Below, in pieces: positions 24,602 through 35,000 of a DNA stretch of 64,000 bases. The translations under genes and the position numbers were made by a program. Source of the DNA: Falsiroseomonas sp051860665 (GTDB lineage: Bacteria > Pseudomonadota > Alphaproteobacteria > Acetobacterales > Acetobacteraceae); the NCBI RefSeq assembly GCF_051860665.1, contig NZ_JBHYDM010000007.1:124001-188000 (forward strand). The letters are read 5' to 3'. How positions within the stretch are numbered: position 1 is the stretch's first letter; every line of letters begins with the position of its first letter. The notes below the pieces were generated by a model that saw only the letters and a program-made list of their open reading frames with translations, had not been told where the DNA came from and did not search any database.

Positions 24602-27600
24602 ATGAGCAACTCGATCACCGGCCTGAACGGCGCCGATTCGCTGCCCGGCACCGAGGCCGCGGAAAGCATCTTCGGCCTGGAGGGTGACGATACCCTGGAG
24701 GGTCTGGGTGGCGATGACACGCTGATCGGCGGCCTCGGCGCCGACCTGCTGAATGGCGGCGAAGGCTTCGACACTGCGGATTATTCGGGGTCCGGCGAGG
24801 CTGTCACCATCGATCTCGAATCTTTCGGTGGCGCCGGCGGCGATGCCGCGGGCGACGCCTTCTCCAGCATCGAGGCTGTGATCGGCAGCGTCTACGACGA
24901 TGAGATCCGCGGTACCGATGGCGATGAATCGCTGCAGGGTGGCGATGGCGACGACGCGCTGTCCGGCCTGGGCGGCAACGACACGCTGGATGGCGGTGCA
25001 GGCAACGACACGCTGACCGGAGGCGACGGGAACGACACGCTGGACGGCGGTGCGGGCGACGACGTCTACATGGATGTCGAGGCGGGCGATACCATCGACG
25101 AGGCGGCCGATGGCGGGCGCGACCAGGTTCATACGGCCATCGAGACCTATACGCTCGGCGACCATCTCGAGGACTTGGAGGGCACTTCGGACGCCGGCCA
25201 GTTGCTCACGGGCAATGCAGCGGACAATTTCATCCAGGGTGCCTCGGGCGACGATTTCCTCGAAGGCGGGGCAGGCGCCGATACCTTGGATGGTGGCGCC
25301 GGCAATGACAGCTTCTTTGAAGACGACGGCGACCTGATGATCGGCGGCGCCGGGATCGATTCGCTCAACATCGACAACAGCCCGGTGCTGGACGTCACGG
25401 TGGTGGCGCTGGATGGCGGCGGCTTCACCGTGACCGGCCCCAACGGCACCCAGACCATCCAGGGCCTGGAGCGCATTGTCGATGCCGGCGGCACCGCCTT
25501 GCTGCTCGTCGGCAATGGCGGCTTCGCCAGCCTGCAGGAGGCCCTGGATGCCGCCAGGCCCGGTGATACCATCCGCCTCTTCGAGGATGCCGATCCCGAA
25601 TTCTACCGCGGCCAATTCACCGTCACCAGGGGCGGAATCACCATCGAGGCGGCGGAAGGCCACGACATCACCCTGGAAGCGCCGGACACCGCCGGGCTGG
25701 TGCAGACGAGCACGACGATCAACGGCTGGGCGACCTATGCGATCCTGCAGCTGAGCGTTGCCGACCCGGCGGAGGGCGCGGTGACGGTGCGCGGCATCAC
25801 CATCGACGGGCGCGGCCAGGCGGCGGCCTCCTCGGACGACTCCATGGTGGGGATCGCAGTCACCAATTCCTCCGCGGTGATCGAGGAGGTGACCATCACC
25901 GGCATCCGCGAGCCGCTGGAGCAGGATGGCAGCCTCTCCGGCTTCTCGACCAACTACGGCATCCTGGCCGAAGGCAGCGGCGCGCTGGAGGAGGTGGTGA
26001 CGCTGGAGGTGCGCGACAGCACCATCACCGACTTCCAGAAGACGGGCATCATCGCCTGGGGTCCGAAGCTGGACGTCCTGATCGAGGACAATACCATCAT
26101 CGCCAGCGGCGAGCGGGGCAAGTCGAACCAGAACGGGATGCAGATCGGCTCCGCGGCCGGCAACGGGCGCGATGGCACCACTGGCATCATCCGCAACAAT
26201 ACCATCAGCGACATCGCCCCCGGCAGCCCGGGCTATTCGGCAACCGGCATCCTGGTCCGCCAGTCCGGCACGCTCGAGATCACCGGCAATACGATCTCCG
26301 GGCCCGCGGATCTCTCCGCGCCGATCGAGACGATGGGCTCGGTCGGCGTTGGCCTCTATGAGGCCGGCACGGCGGTGACCGTCTCGGACAATGACTTCGG
26401 CCAGTTGACGATCGGCGTCTTCATCGAGGCGCCCTGGGGGCCGCTCGACACCTATGACGCGCCACATGTGCTGAGCGGCAACAGCTTCGAGAATGCCTAT
26501 ATCGGCGTCTATGACAGCCAGAACAACAACAACAACGAATTCGACGGGATGGCGCAGAATGCCCTGACCATCACGGTCGACTCCGCGGCCACCGTCACCA
26601 ATGGTCGCGGCTTCCTCGAATACGCGCTGTTCGGCGGCGATGACAGCTTCCTCGACACCGGCGCCGCGGCGACGCTTCTGGATGCGGGCGATGGCGACGA
26701 TTCCATCGTCTCCGGTTCCGGCGCGGATAGCCTGGCCGGTGGCGAGGGCAACGATACGCTGGACAGCGGAGCGGGTGACGACCTGCTGTCGGGTGGCGAG
26801 GGTTCCAACCTGCTGCAGGGCGGCGAGGGCTTCGACATTGCCGACTACAGCGATCACGAGTCGGGCATCCGCGTCGACCTGTCGGAATCGCGCGGAGATC
26901 ACGGCAGCGGCGAGGATACGCTGGAGGCGGTCGAGGGCGTGATCGGCACCGATGAGACCGACCTCCTGCGCGGCGATGCGCAGGCCAATCTGCTCGATGG
27001 CGGCGGATCTACCGATATCTTCATCGCCTCCCTGGGTGCGGACACGCTGATCGGCGGCTGCGGCACCGACTGGGTCGTCTACCTCGGTGAGGAGTTCGAG
27101 GACGGCGTGGTGGTCTCGCTCGACCCGACGCAGCAGAGCGGACTGGCGGCGAGCGGCCAGGTGCTGGTGGATATCGAGGGCGTCATCGGCACGATGGCGG
27201 ATGACTGGATCATCGGCGATGTCAGCGGGGCGGGGGGCTACGTCGACAACATCCTGCTCGGCCTGGCGGGTGACGATATCCTGGATGGCGGCTACGGGGA
27301 TGACGTGCTGGCCGGCGGCGACGGCAACGACCTGCTGCTCGGCGGCTCGGGCTTCGACACGGCGCTCTATATCGCACGTGAGACGGCGGTGGAGGTCCGG
27401 CTCGACCTCGGCCTCGCCATGCACGGCGACAATGTGGACGAGCTGGTCTCGATCGAGGCGGCGGTCGGCAGCCAGTTCGACGACCTGCTGGTCGGCGATG
27501 CCGAGGAGAATGACCTGGCCGGCGCGAGCGGCAACGACACGCTGGTCGGCGGCGCCGGCGGCGACCTGCTGGATGGCGGCGACGGCATCGATACGGCGAG

Positions 27601-30600
27601 CTACGCCAATGCCACCACGGGCGTCACGGCCGTGCTGGAGCAGGTCGCGCCCGGCTTCGGTCCCCTCTATTACGAATCGCCCAATACGGGTGACGCTGCC
27701 TATGACAGCTATGTCTCGATCGAGAACCTGGAGGGCTCGGCCTTCGCCGATGCGCTCTATGGCGACGAGCAGGACAATGTGCTGCGCGGCCTGGCGGGTG
27801 CCGACGCGCTCTATGGCGGCGCGGGCAACGACACGCTGGAGGGCGGGCTCGGCGCCGATGCGATGAATGGCGGCGATGGCTTCGACATCGCGACCTATGA
27901 GAATGCGGCCGCAGGCGTCCAGGCCACGCTGGAGGGCTTCCGCAATACGCTGACCGGCACCAACAACGAGGCGCAGCGCGATGCCTACGTCTCCATCGAG
28001 GGTCTGCGCGGCTCGCAGCATGCCGATACGCTGTATGGCAATGCGACGGCCAATCTGTTGCAGGGCCTGGATGAGGCCGATCTGCTGATCGCCGGGGACG
28101 GCGACGATACGCTGGAAGGCGGCGCGGGCGCTGACGGGCTGACGGGTGGCGAGGGCTTCGACCTGGCCAGCTATGCGAGCTCCGATGCGGCGGTGCGCGT
28201 CGACCTCTCGACGCAGAGCGGCGAGGGCGGGCATGCGGAGGGCGATAATCTCCAGGACATCGAGGCGGTCTTGGGCTCCGCCTTCGGCGATACCTTGACC
28301 GGCGATGCCGCCGACAACCTGCTGATGGGCGGGGCGGGCGACGACACGCTGGTGGGCGGCGCGGGCGCCGACACGCTGGATGGCGGGGAGGGCTACGACC
28401 TGGTCTCCTACGCCACCGCGACGACGGGGCTGGTGGTAGACCTGCAGGATCCGAGTGCCGCGACCGGGGATGCGGCGGGCGACACGCTGATCTCGATCGA
28501 ATACGTGACCGGTGGTTCGGGCAACGACACGCTCCTGGGCGACAGCTTCTCTAACATCCTGGATGGCGGTTCGGGCGACGACTTCATCAGCGGCCGCGGC
28601 AATGCGGGCGACACGATGGCGGGCGGCGATACGCTGATCGGCGGCGAGGGCAACGACACCGTCAGCTACGAGTGGGACAGCACCGGCGTTGCGCTCTATC
28701 TTGATACGGGGGAGGCCAACTATGTAGGCGGCACCGACAGCGTCATCGGCTTCGAGCACGCGGTCGGTGGTTCCGGCATGGACCTCATCCAGGGCAATGC
28801 GGGGGCGAACCGGCTGAACGGCGGTTCCAACGACGACACGCTGAACGGCAACGACGGCGACGATCTCTTGCAGGGCGCTGGCGGCGATGACCTGCTGCAG
28901 GGCGGCGCCGGCAACGACACGCTGGAGGGCGGCTCTGGCTCGAACCGCCTCCTCGGCGGCGATGGCCTCGACGTTGTGGACTACAGCGCGGCAGTGGATT
29001 CGCGGGTGGTCTTCGGGACGCTGGCCAATGAGCTTGCGCGCTACAACGATGTTGGCCTCTGCGGCACGGATTCGCTCTCCTCGATCGAGACGCTGGTGGG
29101 CACCACGGGACTTGCGGATCTGATCGATGCCTCGGGCGAGACCGTTCGCAGTTTCACGATCGATCTCGGCGCCGAGACCCTGGTGGCCGCCGGCGGCACT
29201 GCGCAAAGCATGACGGTGACGGGCTTCGAGCAAGCCGAGGGCGGCGCGCTGGATGATGCGATCACCGGCTCCGACGCCGACAATATCCTGTCGGGCAATG
29301 ACGGCGCCGATGCGCTCCTGGGCGGCCTCGGCAATGACTCGCTCATGGGCGACGCGGGCGACGACACGCTGGCGGGCGGCGCGGGTGCCGATACGCTGGA
29401 TGGCGGCACGGGTCTCGATACGGCCGACTATTCGGCCTCGACCGATGCGGTGCAGTTCTACCTCTCGGCCGGGTCGGCGGTCGGTGCCGGTGGCGATGCC
29501 GCGGGCGACGTGCTGAGCGGGATCGAGAATATCATCGGCTCGGACCACAACGACACGCTGCATGGCGATGCGGGGGACAATATCCTCACCGGCGGGGCGG
29601 GCGACGACACGCTGGCAGGGGATAGTGGCGCGGATACGCTGCTGGGCGGGCTGGGCAACGACCTGTTCCGGATCGGCACGGCGGCACAGCATGCCACGGG
29701 CGAGGTGATCGACGGCGGCGAAGGCAACGACGTCATCCTTTTCACCAGCGTCACGGCCGAGACGCTGGTGCTGACCGAGGGCGTGACCGGCGTGGAGGAA
29801 GTCCAGGCGACCGCTGGCACGACGGCGCTGAACATCAATGCCACTGGCCTTGCTGCGGGCGTGGGCATCACCCTCGTCGGCAATGCCGGCGCCAATGCGC
29901 TGACCGGCAATGACGAGGGCGAGAACCTGCTGATCGGCGGCGACGGCGCGGATACGCTGACCGGCGGCACGCTGGCCGATACGTTGGAAGGCGGGGTCGG
30001 CGCCGATATGCTGATCGGCGGCGATGGCAATGACTGGGTGAGTTATGCCGGCGGGCTGGAGGCGATCTCCGTCAACCTGAAGGACCAGGCGCAGGCGCTC
30101 GGCGATGCGCAGGGCGATACGCTGCAGAGCATCGAGAATGTCATCGGCACCGACGGCGACGACTTCATCCGCGGCAACACGAGCACGAACCAGCTGGTCG
30201 GCGGCCTGGGCGATGACTCGCTGCAGGGTTTCGAAGGCAACGACACGCTGGAAGGCGGGCTCGGGGCGGACGAGCTGATCGGCGGCACGGGCAACGACTT
30301 CGCGAGCTACCGCTCCTCCAGCATCGGGGTGACGGTGGACCTCAGCGGGGTGCGCGAGAATACGGGCGAGGCGTTGGGGGATACCTTCCTCAGCATCGAG
30401 AACCTGGAAGGCTCGGCCTATGACGATATCCTGGTGGGCAATGGCGGGGCGAACCTGCTGCGCAGCCGGGTGGGCGACGACTGGATGTCGGGCGGCGCGG
30501 GCAACGACACGCTGCAGGGCGCGGCGGGCGAGGATACGCTGATCGGCGGCGCGGGCAAGGACCAGCTGACGGGCGGCGAGGGTGCGGACACCTTCGTCTT

Positions 30601-31360
30601 CACCTCGGCGAGCGAGAGCGCGGCGACGGCGGCGGGGCGCGATGTCATCACGGATTGGAGCGAGGGCGATGTGATCGACCTGAGCGGCTTCGATGCCAAT
30701 ACGACGGTGTCGGGGACGCAGAGCTTCGTGTTCCGCGGCGTGACGACGAGCAACACGGCGGCGAATGCGGGTGAGCTGTGGGTCTTCCAATTCGGCGGCG
30801 ACACCTTCCTGATTGGCGGCGTGGATGGGGATGGCGTGCGCGACTTCATGGTGGAGATCACCGGATCGCAGGTGCTGAGCGGGGCGAGCTTCGCGGGCGT
30901 GCGGGCGAACCTGGTGGGCGGCGCCGGGGCCGATGTGCTGACGGGCGGGTCGATGAACGACACGCTGTCGGGCGCGGGTGGCGACGATGTGCTGACGGGC
31001 GGCGCGGGGAAGGACATGCTGACCGGCGGCGCGGGGAACGACCGCTTCGTGTGGAGCTGCGAGGCGGATTGCGGCGCGGTCACCAGCAGCCGCGACGTGG
31101 TGACGGACTTCGGCGCGGGGGACCTGATCGACCTGTCGGGTCTGGATGCGAATCTGGACCTGGAGGGGCTGCAGGACTTCGTCTTCCTGGGCCAGGTCTC
31201 GAGCTCGGCGGGGGCAGCGATGGGGGCAGGCCAGGTGAGCTATCACCAGTACAACGGCAATACCTTCATCAATATCGGCCTGGACGGGGACAATGTCCGC
31301 GACATGACGATCGAGCTCACCGGGCTGAAGACGCTGAGCGCCAGCGACTTCGTGCTCTGA
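24602..31360 (+). CDS. Giant RTX calcium-binding secreted protein with beta-helix insert and two serralysin-type C-terminal domains
   Basis: 2252 acidic residues. Residues 1-300 hold RTX nonapeptide blocks (GGxGxDxLx). Residues about 306-669 form a right-handed beta-helix-like segment starting ASLQEALDAARPGDTIRL, with repeated GI, N-rich turns and IIRNNTISDI motifs, as in pectate-lyase-like folds. Residues 700-1990 continue about a dozen modules, each of a YxxxxxGVxVDL strand pair, an SIExVxGSxxDD segment and RTX turns. Two serralysin-type C-terminal units follow, about 1994-2102 and 2146-2252. There is no Sec signal; the C-terminus ends ASDFVL, fitting type I secretion, but no ABC exporter genes are nearby. 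Probably a cell-surface, adhesion or matrix protein; an enzymatic role for the beta-helix is possible. Confidence 0.93.
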   Translation: MSNSITGLNGADSLPGTEAAESIFGLEGDDTLEGLGGDDTLIGGLGADLLNGGEGFDTADYSGSGEAVTIDLESFGGAGGDAAGDAFSSIEAVIGSVYDDEIRGTDGDESLQGGDGDDALSGLGGNDTLDGGAGNDTLTGGDGNDTLDGGAGDDVYMDVEAGDTIDEAADGGRDQVHTAIETYTLGDHLEDLEGTSDAGQLLTGNAADNFIQGASGDDFLEGGAGADTLDGGAGNDSFFEDDGDLMIGGAGIDSLNIDNSPVLDVTVVALDGGGFTVTGPNGTQTIQGLERIVDAGGTALLLVGNGGFASLQEALDAARPGDTIRLFEDADPEFYRGQFTVTRGGITIEAAEGHDITLEAPDTAGLVQTSTTINGWATYAILQLSVADPAEGAVTVRGITIDGRGQAAASSDDSMVGIAVTNSSAVIEEVTITGIREPLEQDGSLSGFSTNYGILAEGSGALEEVVTLEVRDSTITDFQKTGIIAWGPKLDVLIEDNTIIASGERGKSNQNGMQIGSAAGNGRDGTTGIIRNNTISDIAPGSPGYSATGILVRQSGTLEITGNTISGPADLSAPIETMGSVGVGLYEAGTAVTVSDNDFGQLTIGVFIEAPWGPLDTYDAPHVLSGNSFENAYIGVYDSQNNNNNEFDGMAQNALTITVDSAATVTNGRGFLEYALFGGDDSFLDTGAAATLLDAGDGDDSIVSGSGADSLAGGEGNDTLDSGAGDDLLSGGEGSNLLQGGEGFDIADYSDHESGIRVDLSESRGDHGSGEDTLEAVEGVIGTDETDLLRGDAQANLLDGGGSTDIFIASLGADTLIGGCGTDWVVYLGEEFEDGVVVSLDPTQQSGLAASGQVLVDIEGVIGTMADDWIIGDVSGAGGYVDNILLGLAGDDILDGGYGDDVLAGGDGNDLLLGGSGFDTALYIARETAVEVRLDLGLAMHGDNVDELVSIEAAVGSQFDDLLVGDAEENDLAGASGNDTLVGGAGGDLLDGGDGIDTASYANATTGVTAVLEQVAPGFGPLYYESPNTGDAAYDSYVSIENLEGSAFADALYGDEQDNVLRGLAGADALYGGAGNDTLEGGLGADAMNGGDGFDIATYENAAAGVQATLEGFRNTLTGTNNEAQRDAYVSIEGLRGSQHADTLYGNATANLLQGLDEADLLIAGDGDDTLEGGAGADGLTGGEGFDLASYASSDAAVRVDLSTQSGEGGHAEGDNLQDIEAVLGSAFGDTLTGDAADNLLMGGAGDDTLVGGAGADTLDGGEGYDLVSYATATTGLVVDLQDPSAATGDAAGDTLISIEYVTGGSGNDTLLGDSFSNILDGGSGDDFISGRGNAGDTMAGGDTLIGGEGNDTVSYEWDSTGVALYLDTGEANYVGGTDSVIGFEHAVGGSGMDLIQGNAGANRLNGGSNDDTLNGNDGDDLLQGAGGDDLLQGGAGNDTLEGGSGSNRLLGGDGLDVVDYSAAVDSRVVFGTLANELARYNDVGLCGTDSLSSIETLVGTTGLADLIDASGETVRSFTIDLGAETLVAAGGTAQSMTVTGFEQAEGGALDDAITGSDADNILSGNDGADALLGGLGNDSLMGDAGDDTLAGGAGADTLDGGTGLDTADYSASTDAVQFYLSAGSAVGAGGDAAGDVLSGIENIIGSDHNDTLHGDAGDNILTGGAGDDTLAGDSGADTLLGGLGNDLFRIGTAAQHATGEVIDGGEGNDVILFTSVTAETLVLTEGVTGVEEVQATAGTTALNINATGLAAGVGITLVGNAGANALTGNDEGENLLIGGDGADTLTGGTLADTLEGGVGADMLIGGDGNDWVSYAGGLEAISVNLKDQAQALGDAQGDTLQSIENVIGTDGDDFIRGNTSTNQLVGGLGDDSLQGFEGNDTLEGGLGADELIGGTGNDFASYRSSSIGVTVDLSGVRENTGEALGDTFLSIENLEGSAYDDILVGNGGANLLRSRVGDDWMSGGAGNDTLQGAAGEDTLIGGAGKDQLTGGEGADTFVFTSASESAATAAGRDVITDWSEGDVIDLSGFDANTTVSGTQSFVFRGVTTSNTAANAGELWVFQFGGDTFLIGGVDGDGVRDFMVEITGSQVLSGASFAGVRANLVGGAGADVLTGGSMNDTLSGAGGDDVLTGGAGKDMLTGGAGNDRFVWSCEADCGAVTSSRDVVTDFGAGDLIDLSGLDANLDLEGLQDFVFLGQVSSSAGAAMGAGQVSYHQYNGNTFINIGLDGDNVRDMTIELTGLKTLSASDFVL
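26719..30600 (+). repeat. Array of RTX modules inside the giant protein
   Basis: At DNA level this is a degenerate tandem array with units of about 270-400 bases, each encoding GG(E/D)GxDxxxY, a VDL strand, an SIE segment ending GSxxDDxLxG, and two to five GGxGxDxLx turns. I count twelve such modules here plus one near the N-terminus. They differ enough that recent slippage is unlikely for most. Confidence 0.75.
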
Positions 31361-31368
31361 TCCGACGG

Positions 31369-31394
31369 GACGGGCGCCGGATGCGGCGCCCGTC
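31369..31394. terminator. Strong GC stem-loop just after the RTX gene
   Basis: GACGGGCGCC (31369-31378) and GGCGCCCGTC (31385-31394) form a perfect 10-base stem around GGATGC, starting 8 bases after the RTX stop. It is not followed by a T run but may assist the terminator just downstream or stabilise the mRNA 3' end. Confidence 0.55.
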
Positions 31395-31406
31395 CATCAC
31401 GACAGG

Positions 31407-31442
31407 CGGCTTCGTCCTCCTCGCGGAGGGCGAAGCCGTTTT
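31407..31442 (+). terminator. Intrinsic terminator of the RTX gene
   Basis: CGGCTTCG (31407-31414) pairs with CGAAGCCG (31431-31438), with an inner TCCTCC/GGAGGG stem and TCGC loop, followed directly by TTTT and more T. This is a textbook rho-independent terminator, 47 bases after the RTX stop and before the convergent Lrp-type gene. Confidence 0.85.
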
Positions 31443-31470
31443 CGTTTGATGCGGCGGAAGGCGGGGCGGG

Positions 31471-31923
31471 TCAGATCGGCAGGTCGCCGGTGCTCTTCAC
31501 CTCCTCCATCACCGTATAGGTGTGCGTCTGGCGGATGCCCGGCAGCGCCACCAGGCTCTCGCCCAGGAAGCGGCGATAGGCGACCATGTCGCGCACCCGC
31601 ACCTTGATCAGGTAATCGAAGCCGCCGGCCAGCATGTGGCATTCCATGATCTCGGGCATGCGGCGCACCGCGGCGGCGAAATCGTCGAAGACGGTGGTGC
31701 TGGTGCGGTCCAGCGTGATCTCGACGAAGACCAGCAGCGCGCGGTCCAGCCGGCTCGGGTTCAGCCGCACCGAATAGCCCTCGATCACGCCGTCCCGCTG
31801 CAGCCGCCGGATGCGCTCCGAGGTCGCGGCCTGGCTGAGATTCGCCTGCTTCGCCAGTTCCACATTGGACATGCGGCCATCGCGTTGCAGCAGGCGGAGG
31901 AGGCGTCGGTCGGTATCATCCAT
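31471..31923 (-). CDS. Lrp/AsnC-family regulator, probably PutR
   Basis: 150 residues from ATG 31923 (MDDTDRRLLRLLQRDGR), the usual Lrp beginning; a start at 31974 would add 17 residues of no family character. The HTH (about 20-50) is followed by the RAM/AsnC ligand domain (about 68-145: LLVFVEITLDR, CHMLAGGFDYLIKVRVRD). It diverges from putA across 126 bases. In alphaproteobacteria this pairing is the proline-responsive activator PutR, so control of putA by proline is expected. Confidence 0.88.
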   Translation of the reverse strand: MDDTDRRLLRLLQRDGRMSNVELAKQANLSQAATSERIRRLQRDGVIEGYSVRLNPSRLDRALLVFVEITLDRTSTTVFDDFAAAVRRMPEIMECHMLAGGFDYLIKVRVRDMVAYRRFLGESLVALPGIRQTHTYTVMEEVKSTGDLPI

Positions 31924-32049
31924 GACCGAAGCATTTGCGCAGTCCGCGGCCCTTGGCCAGGAATGATTCGGCATCTGGTCCGAAAATACGAAGCCCCTTC
32001 GGCAGCAGTCGCTCTACAGCAGGGATCGCCACTGCCGGAGGCGCCGCCC

Positions 32050-35000
32050 ATGCCCCCCTTCGCCTGCCTCACCCCGCTGCCGCCCCGCTCCGCCCTGCGG
32101 GCCCGGATCACCGCCGCCTGCCGCCAGCCCGAGGCCGCATGCCTCGCCGGCCTGCTGCCCGTCGCCACCCTGCCGCCCGAGACCAGCCGCCAGGCCAGCG
32201 CCCTGGCCACCCGGCTGGTCACCGCGCTGCGCGCCAAGGGCCAGCGCGGCGCGGTGGAGGGGCTGGTGCAGGAATACGCGCTCTCCTCCCAGGAAGGCGT
32301 CGCGCTGATGTGCCTGGCGGAGGCGCTGCTGCGCATCCCGGACAGCGCGACGCGGGATGCGCTGATCCGCGACAAGGTCGGCAGCGGCGACTGGCGCCGC
32401 CATGTCGGGCAATCCCCCTCGCTCTTCGTCAATGCCGCCACCTGGGGCCTGGTGGTCACCGGCAAGCTGGTCGGCACCGCGGATGAGACCGGCCTGGCCC
32501 AGGCGCTGACCCGCCTGCTGGCCAAGGGCGGGGAGCCGCTGATCCGCAAGGGCATCGACATGGCGATGCGGCTGCTGGGCGAGCAATTCGTCACCGGCCA
32601 GACCATCGCGGAGGCACTGGCCCGGGCGCGCCCGCTGGAGGCGCGCGGCTTCCGCTATTCCTACGATATGCTGGGCGAGGCCGCGACCACGGCCGAGGAC
32701 GCCACCCGCTACGCCGCGGCCTATGAGGCCGCGATCCGGGCCATCGGCCAGGCCGCCGCGGGGCGCGGCCCCTACGAGGGGCCCGGCATCTCCATCAAGC
32801 TCTCCGCCCTGCATCCGCGCTACAGCCGCGCGCAGCAGGACCGCGTGATGAACGAGCTGCTGCCGCGCCTGCTCGGCCTCGCGCGGCTGGCGCGCCGCCA
32901 CGACATCGGCCTCAACATCGATGCGGAGGAGGCGGACCGGCTGGAGTTGTCGCTCGACCTGCTGGAGGCGCTGTGCCTGGACCCCCAGCTGGCCGGCTGG
33001 AACGGCATCGGCTTCGTCGTGCAGGCCTACCAGAAGCGCGCGCCGCATGTGCTGGACTGGCTGGTGGACCTCGCCCGCCGCACCGGGCACCGGCTGATGG
33101 TCCGGCTGGTGAAGGGCGCCTATTGGGACAGCGAGATCAAGCGGGCGCAGCTGGACGGGCTGGCGGATTTCCCGGTCTTCACCCGCAAGCCGCATACCGA
33201 TGTCTCCTACCTGGCCTGCGCCAACAAACTGCTGGCGGCGCCGGATGCGGTCTTCCCGCAATTCGCCACGCACAATGCCGCCACCCTCGCCGCCATCCAC
33301 AGCCTGGCGGGCCCGGACTTCCACCCCGGCCAGTACGAGTTCCAGTGCCTGCACGGCATGGGGGAGCCGCTGTATGAGGAGGTGGTCGGCCCGGCGAAGC
33401 TGGACCGCCCCTGCCGCATCTACGCTCCCGTCGGCACGCATGAGACGCTGCTGGCGTATCTGGTGCGCCGGCTGCTGGAAAACGGCGCCAATTCCTCCTT
33501 CGTCAACCGGGTGCAGGACCCGAAGGTGGCGGTGGCGGAGCTTGCGGCGGACCCTGCCGAGCAGGTCGCGGCCATGCCAACGCCCGGCGCGCCGCATCCG
33601 CGCATCGCCCGCCCGCCCGAGCTCTTCGCGCCCGACCGGCAGAATTCCACCGGGCACGACCTGGCGGACGAGGCCACGCTGGCCAGCCTGGCGGAGGCGC
33701 TGCGCGACAGCGCGACCCAGGACTGGCGCGCCGCACCGCCGGGCCCCGCCGCCGGCCCCTGGCAGCCCGGCCGCAACCCGGCCGATGCGCGCGACCTGGT
33801 CGGCCAGGCCGCCTGGGCCACGCCGGCCGAGGTGGAGGCCGCCCTGGCTCGCGCCGCCGCCGCCCCCTGGCAGGCCACGCCCCCCGCCGCCCGCGCCGCC
33901 TGCCTGCAACGCGCCGCCGCGCTGATGGAGGCGCGCCGCGTGCCGCTGCTCGGCCTGCTGGTGCGCGAGGCCGGCAAGACCCTGGGCAATGCCGTGGCCG
34001 AGCTGCGGGAGGCGGTGGACTTCCTGCGCTACTACGCCAGCCAGGCGGCGCGGGACTTCGACAATGCCACGCATGTCGCCCTCGGCCCGGTGGCCTGCAT
34101 CTCGCCCTGGAACTTCCCCCTCGCCATCTTCACCGGCCAGGTCGCTGCCGCGCTCGCTGCCGGCAATCCGGTGCTGGCCAAGCCGGCGGAGGAAACGCCG
34201 CTGATCGCCGCCCAGGCCGTCGCCCTGCTGCACGAGGCCGGCGTGCCGCCGGATGCCCTGCAACTGCTGCCCGGCGATGGCGCGGTGGGCGCGCAGCTGG
34301 TCGGCGATGCGCGGATCCACGGCGTGGTCTTCACCGGCTCCACCGAGGTGGCGCGGCTCATCGCGCGGCAGCTGGCGCAGCGCCTGAACCCGGATGGCAG
34401 GCCGGTGCCGCTGATCGCCGAGACCGGCGGCCAGAATGCCATGGTGGTGGATTCCTCCGCCCTGGCCGAGCAGGTGGTGGGCGATGTCATCGCCTCCGCC
34501 TTCGACAGCGCCGGCCAGCGCTGCTCCGCGCTGCGCGTGCTGTGTTTGCAGGAGGAGGTGGCCGACCGGGTCCTGGCCATACTGCGCGGCGCGATGGCGG
34601 AGCTCACCATCGGCAATCCGGATCGGCTCGCCACCGATATCGGCCCTGTCATCACCGCCGCGGCGCGTGACGGCATCCTCGCCCATGTCGCGGCGATGCG
34701 CGACGCCGGCTGCGCCGTGCACCAGGCCGCCCTGCCGCCCGGCTGCGAGACCGGCAGCTTCGTGCCGCCGACCATCATCGAACTGGACGACCTCTCCCGC
34801 CTGACGGGCGAGATCTTCGGACCGGTGCTGCATGTGCTGCGCTGGCGGCGGCAGGACCAGGCGCGGCTGATGCAGGCAATCAACGCCACCGGCTATGCGC
34901 TGACCTTCGGCACCCACAGCCGCATCGACGAGACCATCGCCCAGCTCACGCGCCAATCGGCGGCCGGCAATGTCTATGTGAACCGCAACATGGTCGGCGC

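Noticed and set aside
26719..30600. CRISPR-like array
   Set aside because: The regular repeats encode RTX nonapeptides in frame; there are no identical short repeats with unique spacers and no cas genes.
24410..31246. A 2278-codon open frame on the minus strand opposite the RTX gene
   Set aside because: Its sequence is rich in His/Arg/Ala/Val repeats that mirror the RTX codons. High GC and repeated glycine/aspartate codons remove stop codons from the opposite strand. No domain or start signal supports it.
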